Below, one piece after another: positions 43,487 through 54,708 of a DNA stretch of 64,000 nucleotides. This stretch comes from CAXTKD01 sp964244885. Lineage in GTDB: Bacteria > Pseudomonadota > Alphaproteobacteria > Sphingomonadales > Sphingomonadaceae. The translations under genes were made by a program, and so were the position numbers. Every line of letters begins with the position of its first letter. The stretch's first letter is position 1. The notes under the pieces are model-generated. The model made no database searches and was not told the origin of the DNA. It was given only the letters and a program-made list of their open reading frames with translations. Location of the stretch: contig CAXTKD010000005.1 of NCBI GenBank assembly GCA_964244885.1, forward strand, positions 62,001 through 126,000, given 5' to 3'.

Positions 43487-44581
43487 GTGGCGCTCGACCA
43501 AAAGCTCTCCGACTGGCAGGCCGCCGGCCTGATCGACACGGCGACGGCCCAAGCGATCGCCGCGCACGAGGCGGCCGAGGCGAGGCCGCTGGCGCGCTGG
43601 GCGGCGGTGGCGATCGGGCTCCTAGCGCTGGCGCTCGGCGGGTCGCTGCTCGTCGCCGCGAACTGGGACGTCATCCCCGCCGCCTTGAAGCTCGCCGTTC
43701 ACGGCGCGGCGACGATCGCCGCCGCCGCCGTCGCGTGGTTCGCCGAACGGCGGCCCCGGTTGCGCGAGGCGGCGCTGTTCCTGCTGGGCGGCCTCGTTGT
43801 CGCCGGCGTCTCGCTGCAGGACCAGATCTACCAAATCCCCCAGCCGGTCTGGAGCCTGCTCGGGCTGTCGGCGCTGCTCGTCGCCCCGGCGATCCTGCTC
43901 GCCGGGGCGACCCGACTCACCGCGATCGGCTGGGGCCTGCAGCTCGCCGTCGCCGCCGTCGCCTATGTCGGTGACATGCCGCGCGACATGAGCGCCGCGA
44001 CCATCCTCGCCGGCAACCTCCCAGCCGCGCTGCCGCCGGCGCTGATCCTGCTTTCGCTGCTGATGCCGCCCGAGCGCCGGCAATTCGCGCTCGGGCTCCG
44101 CGACACCGGCCTCGCGCTGCTCCTCGCGGGCGCGAGCCTCGCGCACTTCGGCTGGGCGGTCGCCGTCCCGGCGCGCGACGCCGCCGCGATGGCGACGCGG
44201 CTGCCGCTGGCCCTGGGCGTCTCGCTCGTCTCGATTCTCCTCGCGAAGCGAAGTCCGGTACTGCGCGCCGCGCTGGGGGCCGCCGCCATCGCGGTGCCGC
44301 TCGCCATCGCCATCCCGCATGGCGACGCGCTGGGACCCCGGCTGTTCGGCGCCTTCGCCTTTCTGGGGCTGTGGGCGGTGGTCGCCCGCGCCGCCAGCGC
44401 GGAGGGCTGGCGGGCCCTGTTCGGAATCGCGGTCGCCGCGATCGCGCTGCGGCTGTTCGTCATCTACTTCGAGCTGTTCGGCTCGCTCGCCTCGACGGGC
44501 ATCGGCCTCGTCGCGGGCGGGGCGCTGCTCGTCGGGCTGGCGCTGGCGTGGGACCGCGTCGTCCGGAAGACGCGCGCATGA
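43487..44581 (+). CDS. DUF2157 domain membrane protein
   Basis: 364 residues with about ten to twelve TM helices after a cytoplasmic N-terminal helix pair (KLSDWQAAGLIDTATAQAIAAHE) typical of DUF2157. Unknown function. Starts with GTG. Overlaps the following GDYXXLXY gene by 4 bp (ATGA); the two families commonly form an operon pair. Confidence 0.85.
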   Translation: MALDQKLSDWQAAGLIDTATAQAIAAHEAAEARPLARWAAVAIGLLALALGGSLLVAANWDVIPAALKLAVHGAATIAAAAVAWFAERRPRLREAALFLLGGLVVAGVSLQDQIYQIPQPVWSLLGLSALLVAPAILLAGATRLTAIGWGLQLAVAAVAYVGDMPRDMSAATILAGNLPAALPPALILLSLLMPPERRQFALGLRDTGLALLLAGASLAHFGWAVAVPARDAAAMATRLPLALGVSLVSILLAKRSPVLRAALGAAAIAVPLAIAIPHGDALGPRLFGAFAFLGLWAVVARAASAEGWRALFGIAVAAIALRLFVIYFELFGSLASTGIGLVAGGALLVGLALAWDRVVRKTRA

Positions 44582-45069
44582 GGCGCATCGCCCTCGCCGC
44601 CGCGCTGCTGCTGCCGATTGCCTGTCTGGCGCTGGGAGTCGTGGGCGCTGAACGAGGCGCACGCGGCGCCACCGTCTGGCGCATCCCGGTCAGCGGCTAT
44701 GACCCGCGCGACCCGGTGCGCGGCCATTTCGTGCGCTTCCGCTACGACTGGCAGGTGCGCGGCCGGGCGCACCTCTGCCGAGACGCCGTTGCGTGCGCGC
44801 TATGCCTGGAGGACGACGGTCGCGCCGTCTCGGTCGTTCCAGCGAAGGCGCGATGCGCGGCGCGAATCGACCCGGCGGTCAGCCGTCTCGCGCTCCGCTA
44901 CGCCCCCGAATTCGCCGCGACGCCGCTGTTCGCCGGCGCGCAGATCTACGTTTCCGAAGCCAGCGCGCCGCGCCTGACCGCGCTGCTGCGCGACCATCCG
45001 GCGGTCATCGTCGCGCGCCTGACGCGGAACGGCCGGCTGATCCCCGACCGGCTGGAAGCCGCGCCCTAG
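44578..45069 (+). CDS. GDYXXLXY-domain-like protein
   Basis: 163 residues. N-terminal hydrophobic signal/anchor (IALAAALLLPIACLALGVVG), then WRIPVSGYDPRDPVRGHF and VRFRYDW. The family motif GDYxxLxY is diverged to GHFVRFRY here. An unusual cysteine group (HLCRD, ACALC, ARCAA) suggests disulfides or metal binding in the periplasm. Paired with the DUF2157 gene upstream; ends 4 bp into the convergent coq7-type gene. Confidence 0.78.
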   Translation: MRRIALAAALLLPIACLALGVVGAERGARGATVWRIPVSGYDPRDPVRGHFVRFRYDWQVRGRAHLCRDAVACALCLEDDGRAVSVVPAKARCAARIDPAVSRLALRYAPEFAATPLFAGAQIYVSEASAPRLTALLRDHPAVIVARLTRNGRLIPDRLEAAP

Positions 45070-45620
45070 ATGCGCTTGCTCAAGCCGATCGCCACCCGGC
45101 AGAGCGCGCGGATGCCGCCGGCCAGCAGCGGATAGCCCGGAACCTCTTCGGCCTGGTGCGCGATGGCGGTGTCGCGATGCTCGATCTCGTCCGCCTGGAA
45201 ATCGGCGACCGTCGCCGCCAGCTCGGGATCGCCGCCATCGGACAGCGCGTCTCGCTGCTCCGAATAATGGCGGTCGATCTCGGTCTCGACCGCCGCGGTG
45301 CACGCCATCGCGGCGCGCGGCCCCATCAGCGCGGTGACCGCGCCGAGCGCGAAGCCGCCGACGTGCCACAGCGGCTGGAGCAAGGTCGGCCGCACCCGCC
45401 GTTCAGAGACCATCGTGTCGAACGCCGACAGGTGGCGCTTCTCCTGCGCCGCCATCCGCGCGATCTCTCGCGCATAGGGGTGCCGGTTGCCCATCACCGC
45501 GAGCTGCCCGGCATAGATCCGCGCCGCGCCATATTCGCCGGCTTGATCGACGCGCAGCATCGACTTGGTGTCGAGCGTCCTGTCGCCCGGAAGCCGCCCT
45601 AGCGGCGCGCCGTCAACCAT
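45066..45620 (-). CDS. Demethoxyubiquinone hydroxylase (COQ7 family)
   Basis: 184 residues. Ferritin-like diiron enzyme of late ubiquinone synthesis. Iron-ligand motifs are visible: DQAGEYGAARIY, AQEKRHL, VETEIDRHY and ADEIEHRD (repeated E...ExxH). Start at 45620 overlaps dsbB by 22 bp. Membrane-associated through a hydrophobic helix near ALGAVTALMGP. Confidence 0.93.
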   Translation of the reverse strand: MVDGAPLGRLPGDRTLDTKSMLRVDQAGEYGAARIYAGQLAVMGNRHPYAREIARMAAQEKRHLSAFDTMVSERRVRPTLLQPLWHVGGFALGAVTALMGPRAAMACTAAVETEIDRHYSEQRDALSDGGDPELAATVADFQADEIEHRDTAIAHQAEEVPGYPLLAGGIRALCRVAIGLSKRI

Positions 45621-46060
45621 AGCACCGCCCCTCCGATCAGCCCCGAAAATAGCAAATTCCAGCCCGCCAGAGACAGGCCGAGAAATGAGAAGGGGATCGC
45701 GTCGCAGCGCACCACCGGCGCGGCGAGGATGTTCTTCAGCATGTCGGCGCCGCTCGTCAGGTTGGCGGTGCAGGCGGTCGGCCCCTGCCACCATTTCTGC
45801 TCGACCCCGACATGGTAGAGCGCGATCCCCGCGCTCACCAGCACGACGAGCGCCGCGAGCATCACCAGCGGCCGCCGTGCGCTCTTCACGCACAACGCGA
45901 ACAGCCCAAGCACGATCGCGGCGAAGTGCGGCCAGCGTTGCCAGATGCACATCTCGCACGGCGGCAGATTGTGGAAATGCTGGAGGTAGAGCGCGCCGCC
46001 GAGGAGCAGCGTCGGCCCGACCAGCACGAGGCTGTGGGCGAGGGGAAGCCTGCGTTCCAT
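45599..46060 (-). CDS. dsbB: Disulfide bond formation protein B
   Basis: 153 residues, four TM helices. The first periplasmic loop holds the redox CxxC in PPCEMCIWQRWPH; the second loop holds TACTA and VVRCDA, the second Cys pair. It passes electrons from DsbA to ubiquinone, which suits the overlapping ubiquinone-synthesis gene downstream. ATG at 46060 gives the family length; the frame is open 33 codons further but those are not membrane-protein-like. Confidence 0.92.
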   Translation of the reverse strand: MERRLPLAHSLVLVGPTLLLGGALYLQHFHNLPPCEMCIWQRWPHFAAIVLGLFALCVKSARRPLVMLAALVVLVSAGIALYHVGVEQKWWQGPTACTANLTSGADMLKNILAAPVVRCDAIPFSFLGLSLAGWNLLFSGLIGGAVLWLTARR

Positions 46061-46070
46061 GAGCCTGCGA

Positions 46071-46576
46071 TTACGCCGCGAGAGGCAGCAATGCCAGCAG
46101 CTTGACGTCGATCGCGCAGCCCTCAGCGCGCTTTGCAGCGATGAAGGCGGCGAGCGCATCCAGCTTCACCACGTGCACCTCGATCCGCTCATGGGCGTCG
46201 ACCCCGCCGCCCGGGCCGATCCGCGACAGCCCCGTTGCCTTGAACAGCCGGAAGCCTTCCGCGCTCATCCCCGGCGACGCGAAATACTCGCCGATGTCCT
46301 CCCAATGCGCGGCGCGGAAGCCCGTCTCCTCTTCCAGCTCGCGCGCCGCAGACACCGACGGCGCCTCGCCGGGCGTGTCGTCGCCGACCAGCCCCGCCGG
46401 CAGCTCGAGGCAACGCCGCCCGAGCGGCACGCGCTCCTGCTCGACCAGCACGACCTCTTCATCGTCAGTCAGCGCCAGGATGACCGCCGCGGTGACCTCG
46501 CGCGTCCGCTTCACATATTCCCAGCGGCCGTCGACGATCGCCTGTATCCACTTGCCCGCCCAGGCGACCGTGGCGG

Positions 46577-46580
<4 letters not shown>
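46071..46580 (-). CDS. NUDIX hydrolase (ADP-sugar pyrophosphatase-like)
   Basis: 169 residues. A complete Nudix box GDDTPGE-x7-RELEEETGF is preceded by the VEQERVPLGRRCLELPAGLV block of ADP-ribose pyrophosphatases and followed by EYFASPGMSAE. Hydrolyses a nucleoside diphosphate linked to another group, probably ADP-ribose. The start overlaps the acs stop by 4 bp, so it is co-transcribed with acs. Confidence 0.9.
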
Positions 46581-48502
<1,922 letters not shown>

Positions 48503-48584
48503 CGAAATCCTCCCGCGGCGTCCATATCACGCCGGAACGGCGGCGCGAGGGGTTCGTTGGTCGGCATCACAGTTGGAGAGCGTC

Positions 48585-48905
48585 ATGCCTGAGGGAATCG
48601 AAGACAATCGCGGCCCGCTCGGCCGCGCGCAGAGCGGCGGCGACGCGGGCAGGCAGAATCCCGAGCGCGCCGACAGCGATCGCAGCTATGGCGCGCGCGA
48701 TGGCCAGCGCGCCGCCGACCGGGGCCGCGGCGACGGCGCTCCGGCAGGCGGCGGGCCCAGCCAATATTCCGGCGACGGCGGCAGCCGCACCGATGCCTTC
48801 GGGGCACGCGACGACCAGCCGGGCGACGATACCGCCGGCTGGCGCGAGGTTGGCGTGGCGGGCCCCGACGAACATCTCGGCGGCGAGGACGAACGGCCCG
48901 GCTGA
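48585..48905 (+). CDS. Low-complexity hydrophilic protein, unknown function
   Basis: 106 residues, almost entirely Gly, Asp, Arg, Glu, Ala and Ser, with no hydrophobic segment and no Cys, so intrinsically disordered. A ribosome-binding site (GGAGAG) lies 6 bases before the ATG. Amino-acid bias recalls hydrophilin or general-stress proteins, but I cannot place it in a family. Divergent from acs; followed by a hairpin shared with the transporter operon. Confidence 0.6.
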   Translation: MPEGIEDNRGPLGRAQSGGDAGRQNPERADSDRSYGARDGQRAADRGRGDGAPAGGGPSQYSGDGGSRTDAFGARDDQPGDDTAGWREVGVAGPDEHLGGEDERPG

Positions 48906-48916
48906 GCCCCTCACGA

Positions 48917-48945
48917 AAAGCGGGCGGCCCTCGCGAGGCCGCCCG
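48917..48945 (-). terminator. Terminator of the minus-strand transporter operon
   Basis: CGGGCGGCC at 48921-48929 pairs perfectly with GGCCGCCCG at 48937-48945 around a 7-base loop. Read on the minus strand the stem is followed by CTTTTC. It lies between the convergent low-complexity gene and the last permease gene and could also slow plus-strand transcription. Confidence 0.7.
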
Positions 48946-48953
48946 AGGCGGGA

Positions 48954-51470
48954 CTATTCGTAGCGCAGCGCGTGGATCGGGTTGGCGCGGGCGACCTTCA
49001 TCGCGTGGCCAATGATCGTCGAAGCGGCGATGATCATGGCGAGCGCGCCCGCGCCCACGAACAGCGCCGGGTTGAGCCCAATGCGCGAATCGAAGCCGTT
49101 CAGCCAGTCGCGCATCAGCCACCATGCCACCGGCCAGGCGATGAGGTTGGCGATCAACACCGGGCGGCTGAACTGCCAGACCAGCAGCCGGACGATGTCC
49201 TGCGTGCGCGCACCCAAGACCTTGCGGATGCCGATCTCCTTCGTTCGCCGCTCGGCGGTGAAGCTCGCGAGGCCGAACAGGCCGAGGCAGCCGATGACCA
49301 CCGCAAGTCCCGCGAAGGCGGCGAAGATCGTGGCGCGCGCCGACTCGCGGTCGTAGAGGTCGCGCACGATGTCGTCGGCGAACTTCGCCTCGAACGGGAT
49401 GTCGGGCGCGATCCGTTTCCACACCGCCTCGATGCGCTCGCGCACCGCCGCCGGCTGCGCGTCCGAATAGCGCACGATCAGATAGTCGGGGCTGAGCGTG
49501 TCGTAGTTGAAGATGATCGGGTCGACAGGGTCGCGAACCGAACGGAAGCGCGAATCCTTGACCACGCCGATGACGGTGACCGGCGTCAGGCCAATTTTCT
49601 CGACGTCGCCCGATTGGCTGCGAAGCGTCTGCCCGACCGCGTCGCGCGGGTGAGCGAAGCCGAGGCGCCTTGCCGCGAATTCGTTGATGATGACGTTGTA
49701 GCCGCGCTTGGCGAGCGCGGCGATGTCCTCGTCGCTCGGCGGGAAGCCCTGGAGCGTGCTGTTGTCCATCGCCCGGCTCTCGCTGAAGTTACGGCCGGCG
49801 ATGAGCTTGATCCCCATCGTCGCGAGAAAGCCCGTGTCGATGCTGTAGGTGCCGATGTTGACGCTCTTGGCGGCGCCGGGCGCGAGGACGCCGCGATTGC
49901 TTGAATTGCTCGTGGCGACGCCGATCGAGGTGCGCCCGATCGACTTGACGCCATCGACCGCCGCGATCTCGTGGAGCAGCGTGTCGACCACCGGAAGGAT
50001 GGCGCGGCGATTGATGTTCTCGACCTGGAGAAGGCCCTCGCGCTTGTAGCCCGGGTCGGCGGTGCGCGCGTAGACGGTCTGCGCGTAGATGACGGCGGTG
50101 CAGATGATGAGGCCGATCGACACCGCGAACTGAGCGACGACGAGGATGCCCCGAAGCCGCCCCGAGCCTTGCGCGTCGGCGGACGACTTGTTGGCCTTCA
50201 GCACCTTGGCCGGCTGGAAGCGCGACAGGTAGAAGGCGGGGTAGAGGCCGCCCGCCGCGCCGACCAGCAGAACCAGGCCGAAGATTGGCAGCAGCAGGCC
50301 GCCCTCGCCGAGATAGACGAGGTGCATGTCGGCCTTCAAGAAGCTGTTGAGCGAGGGCAGCAGCAGCTCGGCCATCGCCAGCGCGACGACCATCGACAGC
50401 GCCGCGACCAATACTGATTCTCCAAGGAACTGGACGATCAGTTGCCGGCGTGACGCGCCGAGCACCTTCCTGAGCGCCACCTCGCGCGCCCGCTGACTGG
50501 CGCGCGCGGTGGCGAGGTTGGTGAAGTTGACGCACGCCATGCCGAGGATGAGCGCCGCGACGACCGCAAAGGTGGCGATCGTCCGCCGGTCGTTGCCGGG
50601 CGTCATCGATCCAGCCTGCGCCTCGCCCAGATGGATGTCGCGGACGTTGACGAGCTTCCAGTCCTGGTCCTTGCCGGCGTTATAGGGCTCGTTGGTTCCC
50701 GTGCTCTCGTCGGGGATGTTGCGCTTCTCCCACGCCGCCAGCTGGCTGTTGATCGTGCTGGCGTCGACGCCGGGCTTCAGCCGCACGTAGACCCAGCCGC
50801 TCTGCCAGCCCCATTGCTTCAGGAAATCGGGCTGCTCGGCGTTGAAGCTGACCGCGTCGTAGCGGGCGATGACCGACAGCGCGAGATGGCTGTTCTTCGG
50901 CGGATCCTTGACGACGCCCGTCACGCGATAGTCGATCGACTTGCCCCGGGTGACGAAGGTCAGAGTCTTGCCGAGGGGGTTTTCGCTGCCGAAGCGCTTG
51001 GCGGCCTCGGTCTCGGTCAGCACCACCGAGCCGGGGTTGGCGAGCGCGGTGGCGCGGTCGCCGCGCACGAACGGCAGCTGGACGATGTCGAACAACGGCC
51101 CGTCGACGAAGATGAAATGATCCGACGTCGTCGCCTGGCCGTCCTGAAGGATGACCGGGGAACCCGCGCCGGCGTAGACCAGCCGATCGATCTGCGGAAA
51201 ATCCTTCTTGAGCATGGTGCCCGAGACGAAGGCGGTCATCTGAAGCTTGAGCGGCGGATCGCCCTCGGCGTTGCCCTTGTACCAGGCCTGGAACTGATAG
51301 GCGCGGTCGGCCCCCGGCAGCGCCTTGTCGTAGCTCAGCTCATAGCGGACGAAGAGCAGGATGAGCAGGCAGGAGGCGAGGCCCAAGGCCAGCCCGAATA
51401 CGTTGATGAACGTGTAGGTCTTGTTCTTGGCGAGCGCGCGAAGGCCGACGGTCAGATAGTTCTTCCACAT
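48954..51470 (-). CDS. MacB/FtsX-like ABC transporter permease, copy 2
   Basis: 838 residues. MacB_PCD periplasmic domains alternate with two FtsX membrane cores: TM1 at about 20-40, a large periplasmic region, three TMs at about 285-420, a second periplasmic region and three TMs at about 720-815 (GCLGLFGLASFTAERRTKEI). No ATPase domain. A close paralogue of the preceding gene; their last 120 residues are almost identical. Probably exports a peptide, lipid-linked molecule or protein, or transmits force like other type VII (MacB) ABC systems. Confidence 0.9.
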   Translation of the reverse strand: MWKNYLTVGLRALAKNKTYTFINVFGLALGLASCLLILLFVRYELSYDKALPGADRAYQFQAWYKGNAEGDPPLKLQMTAFVSGTMLKKDFPQIDRLVYAGAGSPVILQDGQATTSDHFIFVDGPLFDIVQLPFVRGDRATALANPGSVVLTETEAAKRFGSENPLGKTLTFVTRGKSIDYRVTGVVKDPPKNSHLALSVIARYDAVSFNAEQPDFLKQWGWQSGWVYVRLKPGVDASTINSQLAAWEKRNIPDESTGTNEPYNAGKDQDWKLVNVRDIHLGEAQAGSMTPGNDRRTIATFAVVAALILGMACVNFTNLATARASQRAREVALRKVLGASRRQLIVQFLGESVLVAALSMVVALAMAELLLPSLNSFLKADMHLVYLGEGGLLLPIFGLVLLVGAAGGLYPAFYLSRFQPAKVLKANKSSADAQGSGRLRGILVVAQFAVSIGLIICTAVIYAQTVYARTADPGYKREGLLQVENINRRAILPVVDTLLHEIAAVDGVKSIGRTSIGVATSNSSNRGVLAPGAAKSVNIGTYSIDTGFLATMGIKLIAGRNFSESRAMDNSTLQGFPPSDEDIAALAKRGYNVIINEFAARRLGFAHPRDAVGQTLRSQSGDVEKIGLTPVTVIGVVKDSRFRSVRDPVDPIIFNYDTLSPDYLIVRYSDAQPAAVRERIEAVWKRIAPDIPFEAKFADDIVRDLYDRESARATIFAAFAGLAVVIGCLGLFGLASFTAERRTKEIGIRKVLGARTQDIVRLLVWQFSRPVLIANLIAWPVAWWLMRDWLNGFDSRIGLNPALFVGAGALAMIIAASTIIGHAMKVARANPIHALRYE

Positions 51471-51482
51471 GGATCCGGCCTC

Positions 51483-53981
51483 TTATTCGTAGCGCAGCGC
51501 GTGGATCGGGTTGGCGCGCGCGACCTTCATCGCGTGGCCAATGATCGTGCCCGCGGCGATCACCATCGCGAGCGCGCCGGCGCCGACGAACAGCGCTGGG
51601 TTGAGGCCGATGCGCGCGTCGAAGCCGTTCAACCAGTCGCGCATCAGCCACCACGCCACCGGCCAGGCGATCAGGTTGGCGATCAGCACCGGGCGGCTGA
51701 ACTGCCAGACCAGCAACCGGACGATGTCCTGCGTCCGCGCGCCCAGCACCTTCCGGATGCCGATCTCCTTGGTCCGGCGCTCAGCGGTGAAGCTCGCAAG
51801 GCCGAACAGGCCGAGGCAGCCGATGACCACCGCGAGGATCGCGAAGCCCGCGAAAGTCTTCGCCCGCGCGTCTTCCGCCTTGTAGAGCTCGCCGACGATG
51901 TCCTCGTCGAACTTGGCGTCGAACGGCACCTCGCGGGTGATGCCGGCCCATGCCTTCTCGAGCCCGGCGCGAACCGCGTTGGGGTCGCCGTGGTAGCGGA
52001 CCATCAGGAACTGGTGACCGAACTGCGAGCCGACGAACATGATCGGCTCCAATGGCGTGTGCATCGAGCGGAAGCGCGCGTCCTTGACGACGCCGATGAC
52101 GGTGACAGGCACCAGCCCGAACTCGTTCTCGACGAGGCCGGCGCGGAACTGCTTGCCGACCGCGTCCCTGGGATTGGCGATGCCGAGGCGCTTGGCCGCG
52201 AGCTCGTTCAGGACGACGTTGGTGCCGCGCGCGACCAGCGCCCGCTCCTCGTCGGGGTTGTTGGGGAAGGACAGATTGGCCTCGTCCATCGGCCGGCCTT
52301 CTTCGAACCAGCGCCCGGCGATGAGCTGGAGGCCCATCGCGTCCTTGAAGCCCGAATCGACATTGTAGTTGCCGATCCCGACAGGCTTCGGATTCCCGGG
52401 AATCATGACCCCGGTGCCGTTCTGGTTGTCGGTGGCGATGCCGATGCCGGTGCGGCCGACCGCGTCGACTCCCGGCACCCGCATCATTCGGTCGCGGATC
52501 ATCTTGCCCGAGTTGATCAGCTGGTAGCGGCTGAGGCCGTCCAGCTGGAGGATATGCTCGCGCTTGTAGCCGGGGTCCGAGGTGCGGGCGTAGACGGTCT
52601 GCGCGTAGATCACCGCGGTGCAGATGATGAGGCCGATCGAGACGGCGAACTGGCCGACGACGAGTGCGCTGCGAAGCCGGCCCGAGCCCGGCGTGTCGGC
52701 GCCCGACTTGTTGGCCTTCAGCACATGCGCCGGCTGGAAGCGCGACAGGAAGAGCGCGGGATAGAGCCCGCCGACGACGCCGACGATCAGCACCAGCGCC
52801 AGCACCGGCAGCGCGATACCGCCTGCTCCCAGATAGCTGACCTTCAGGCCGGCATCGAGGAAGGCCGCGAACGGCGGCATCAGCAGTTCGACCAGCGCCA
52901 GGGCGATCACCATCGCCAGCACCGCGACGATCACCGATTCGCCGATGAACTGCGCGACCAGCTGGCGGCGCGACGCGCCGAGCACCTTCCTGAGCGCGAC
53001 TTCGCGCGCCCGCTGGCTGGCGCGGGCGGTGGCGAGGTTGATGAAGTTGATCACCGCCATGCCGAGGATCAGCACCGCGACGACCGCGAAGGTGACGATG
53101 GTCCGCCGGTCGTTGCCCGGCGACATGCCGGCGAGTTGCGCCTTGCCGAGATGGACGTCGCGGACGTTGACGACATGCCAGTCGGCGTTGTCGCCGGCGT
53201 TGAAACGCGCCTCGCCCGCGTTCTCGTCGGGGATGTTGCGCTTCTCCCACGCCTGCAGGCCGTTCTGGATGACCTGCGGGTCGCTGCCCGGCCTGAGCTT
53301 GAAGTAGACCCAGCCCGACTGGCAGCCCCAGCAGGTGAGGAACTGCGGCTCCTTCGCCATGTAGCTCGCCATCTCGACGCGAACGATCGTCGACAGCCGC
53401 AAGTGCGAGTTCTTCGGCAGGTCCTTCAGCACCGCGGTGATCGGGTAGTCGTGGGTGATGCCCTTGCTGATGACGCTGAAGGTCCTGCCGACCACGTCGT
53501 CGGTGCCGAAGCGCTTGATCGCCTCGGCCTGGGTCATCACCGCGCTGTTCGGCCGCGAAAGCGCATTGCGATTGCCGTGGGCGAGCGGCAGATCGACCAC
53601 CGACAGGAAGTCGCCGTCGACGTAGAGGAAGTCCTTGGTGGCGGAGGGCTGTCCGTCCTTGAGGAAGACCGGCACACTCGCCAGCGCGTAGACCTGCGCG
53701 GCGACCTGCGGGAAGTCCTTCTGCAGCGTCTTTCCGGTGACGTAGGGCGCCATCTGGCCCTGCCCTTCCTCACCCGTGTCCTTGTCGTGGAACCAGGTCT
53801 GGAACTGGTAGGTGTTCTCGGCATCGGGGAGCCACTGGTCGTAGCTCATCTCGTAGCGCACGAAGAGCAGGATCATCAGGCAGGCCGCCATGCCGATGGC
53901 GAGGCCGAAGATCGTGATGAAGCTGTAGGTCTTGCTCTTCGCCAGCGCCCGGATGCCGACCGTCAGATAATTGCGCAACAT
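51483..53981 (-). CDS. MacB/FtsX-like ABC transporter permease, copy 1
   Basis: 832 residues with the same layout as the next gene (TM1, periplasmic domain, TM triplet with GNDRRTIVTFAVVAVLILGMAVINF, second periplasmic domain, C-terminal TM triplet). The periplasmic regions differ clearly from copy 2 while the TM cores are nearly the same. The two permeases probably form a heterodimer served by the single ATPase upstream. 12 bp separate the two genes. Confidence 0.9.
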   Translation of the reverse strand: MLRNYLTVGIRALAKSKTYSFITIFGLAIGMAACLMILLFVRYEMSYDQWLPDAENTYQFQTWFHDKDTGEEGQGQMAPYVTGKTLQKDFPQVAAQVYALASVPVFLKDGQPSATKDFLYVDGDFLSVVDLPLAHGNRNALSRPNSAVMTQAEAIKRFGTDDVVGRTFSVISKGITHDYPITAVLKDLPKNSHLRLSTIVRVEMASYMAKEPQFLTCWGCQSGWVYFKLRPGSDPQVIQNGLQAWEKRNIPDENAGEARFNAGDNADWHVVNVRDVHLGKAQLAGMSPGNDRRTIVTFAVVAVLILGMAVINFINLATARASQRAREVALRKVLGASRRQLVAQFIGESVIVAVLAMVIALALVELLMPPFAAFLDAGLKVSYLGAGGIALPVLALVLIVGVVGGLYPALFLSRFQPAHVLKANKSGADTPGSGRLRSALVVGQFAVSIGLIICTAVIYAQTVYARTSDPGYKREHILQLDGLSRYQLINSGKMIRDRMMRVPGVDAVGRTGIGIATDNQNGTGVMIPGNPKPVGIGNYNVDSGFKDAMGLQLIAGRWFEEGRPMDEANLSFPNNPDEERALVARGTNVVLNELAAKRLGIANPRDAVGKQFRAGLVENEFGLVPVTVIGVVKDARFRSMHTPLEPIMFVGSQFGHQFLMVRYHGDPNAVRAGLEKAWAGITREVPFDAKFDEDIVGELYKAEDARAKTFAGFAILAVVIGCLGLFGLASFTAERRTKEIGIRKVLGARTQDIVRLLVWQFSRPVLIANLIAWPVAWWLMRDWLNGFDARIGLNPALFVGAGALAMVIAAGTIIGHAMKVARANPIHALRYE

Positions 53982-54005
53982 TGCCCTGCTCCCCGTTTTT
54001 CTCGT

Positions 54006-54686
54006 TCAGGCGGCGCGCTTGCGCTCCACCAGCACCCGGCCGTCGAGCATGTTGACGACGCGGCCCGCATAGTCGGCGTGGCTCGGCGAGTGAGTCACCA
54101 TGACGATCGTCGAGCCTTCCTCGTTGAGCTTCCGAAGCATCCCCATGACCTCCTCGCCGTGCGCGGTGTCGAGGTTGCCGGTCGGCTCGTCGGCGAGGAT
54201 CATCGCCGGCGCGCCGACGACGGCGCGGGCGACCGCGACGCGCTGCTGCTGACCGCCCGAAAGCTGGCTCGGCCGGTGCTTGGCGCGGTGCGCGATGCCG
54301 ACCTTGTCCATCACCGCGTCGACGCGCTGGCGGCGCTCGGCGGCGGGCATGTCGTGGTACAGCAAAGCGAGCTCGACGTTCTCGCGCACCGACAGCTCGT
54401 CGATCAGGTTGAAGCTCTGGAAGATGAAGCCGATGTGCTTCTTGCGGACCTTGGCGAGCTCGGCCTCGGGAAGGCCGGCGACGTCCGTGCCTTGAAAGAT
54501 ATATTGGCCGCTCGACGGCGAATCGAGCATGCCGATGACGTTCAGCAATGTCGACTTGCCGCAGCCGGAAGGGCCCATGATCGCGACGAACTCGCCGTCG
54601 TGAATGTCGAGGTCGATGGCGTCCAATGCCGTCGTCTCGACTTCGTCGGTGCGGTAGACCTTGCTCAGCGCGCGCATCGAAAACAT
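54006..54686 (-). CDS. ABC transporter ATP-binding protein (MacB/LolD type)
   Basis: 226 residues. Walker A GPSGCGKST near 39-47, Q-loop in IFQSFNLIDELSV, signature LSGGQQQR, Walker B MILADEPTGNLD and the switch His in VTHSPSH. Length and the LDEL/ELS region place it with the LolD/MacB/FtsE ATPases that drive FtsX-type permeases. AGGAG lies 8 bases before the ATG. 22 bp after the adaptor gene. Confidence 0.94.
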   Translation of the reverse strand: MFSMRALSKVYRTDEVETTALDAIDLDIHDGEFVAIMGPSGCGKSTLLNVIGMLDSPSSGQYIFQGTDVAGLPEAELAKVRKKHIGFIFQSFNLIDELSVRENVELALLYHDMPAAERRQRVDAVMDKVGIAHRAKHRPSQLSGGQQQRVAVARAVVGAPAMILADEPTGNLDTAHGEEVMGMLRKLNEEGSTIVMVTHSPSHADYAGRVVNMLDGRVLVERKRAA

Positions 54687-54708
54687 GGGGAGTTCTCCTG
54701 GTTCGGAA

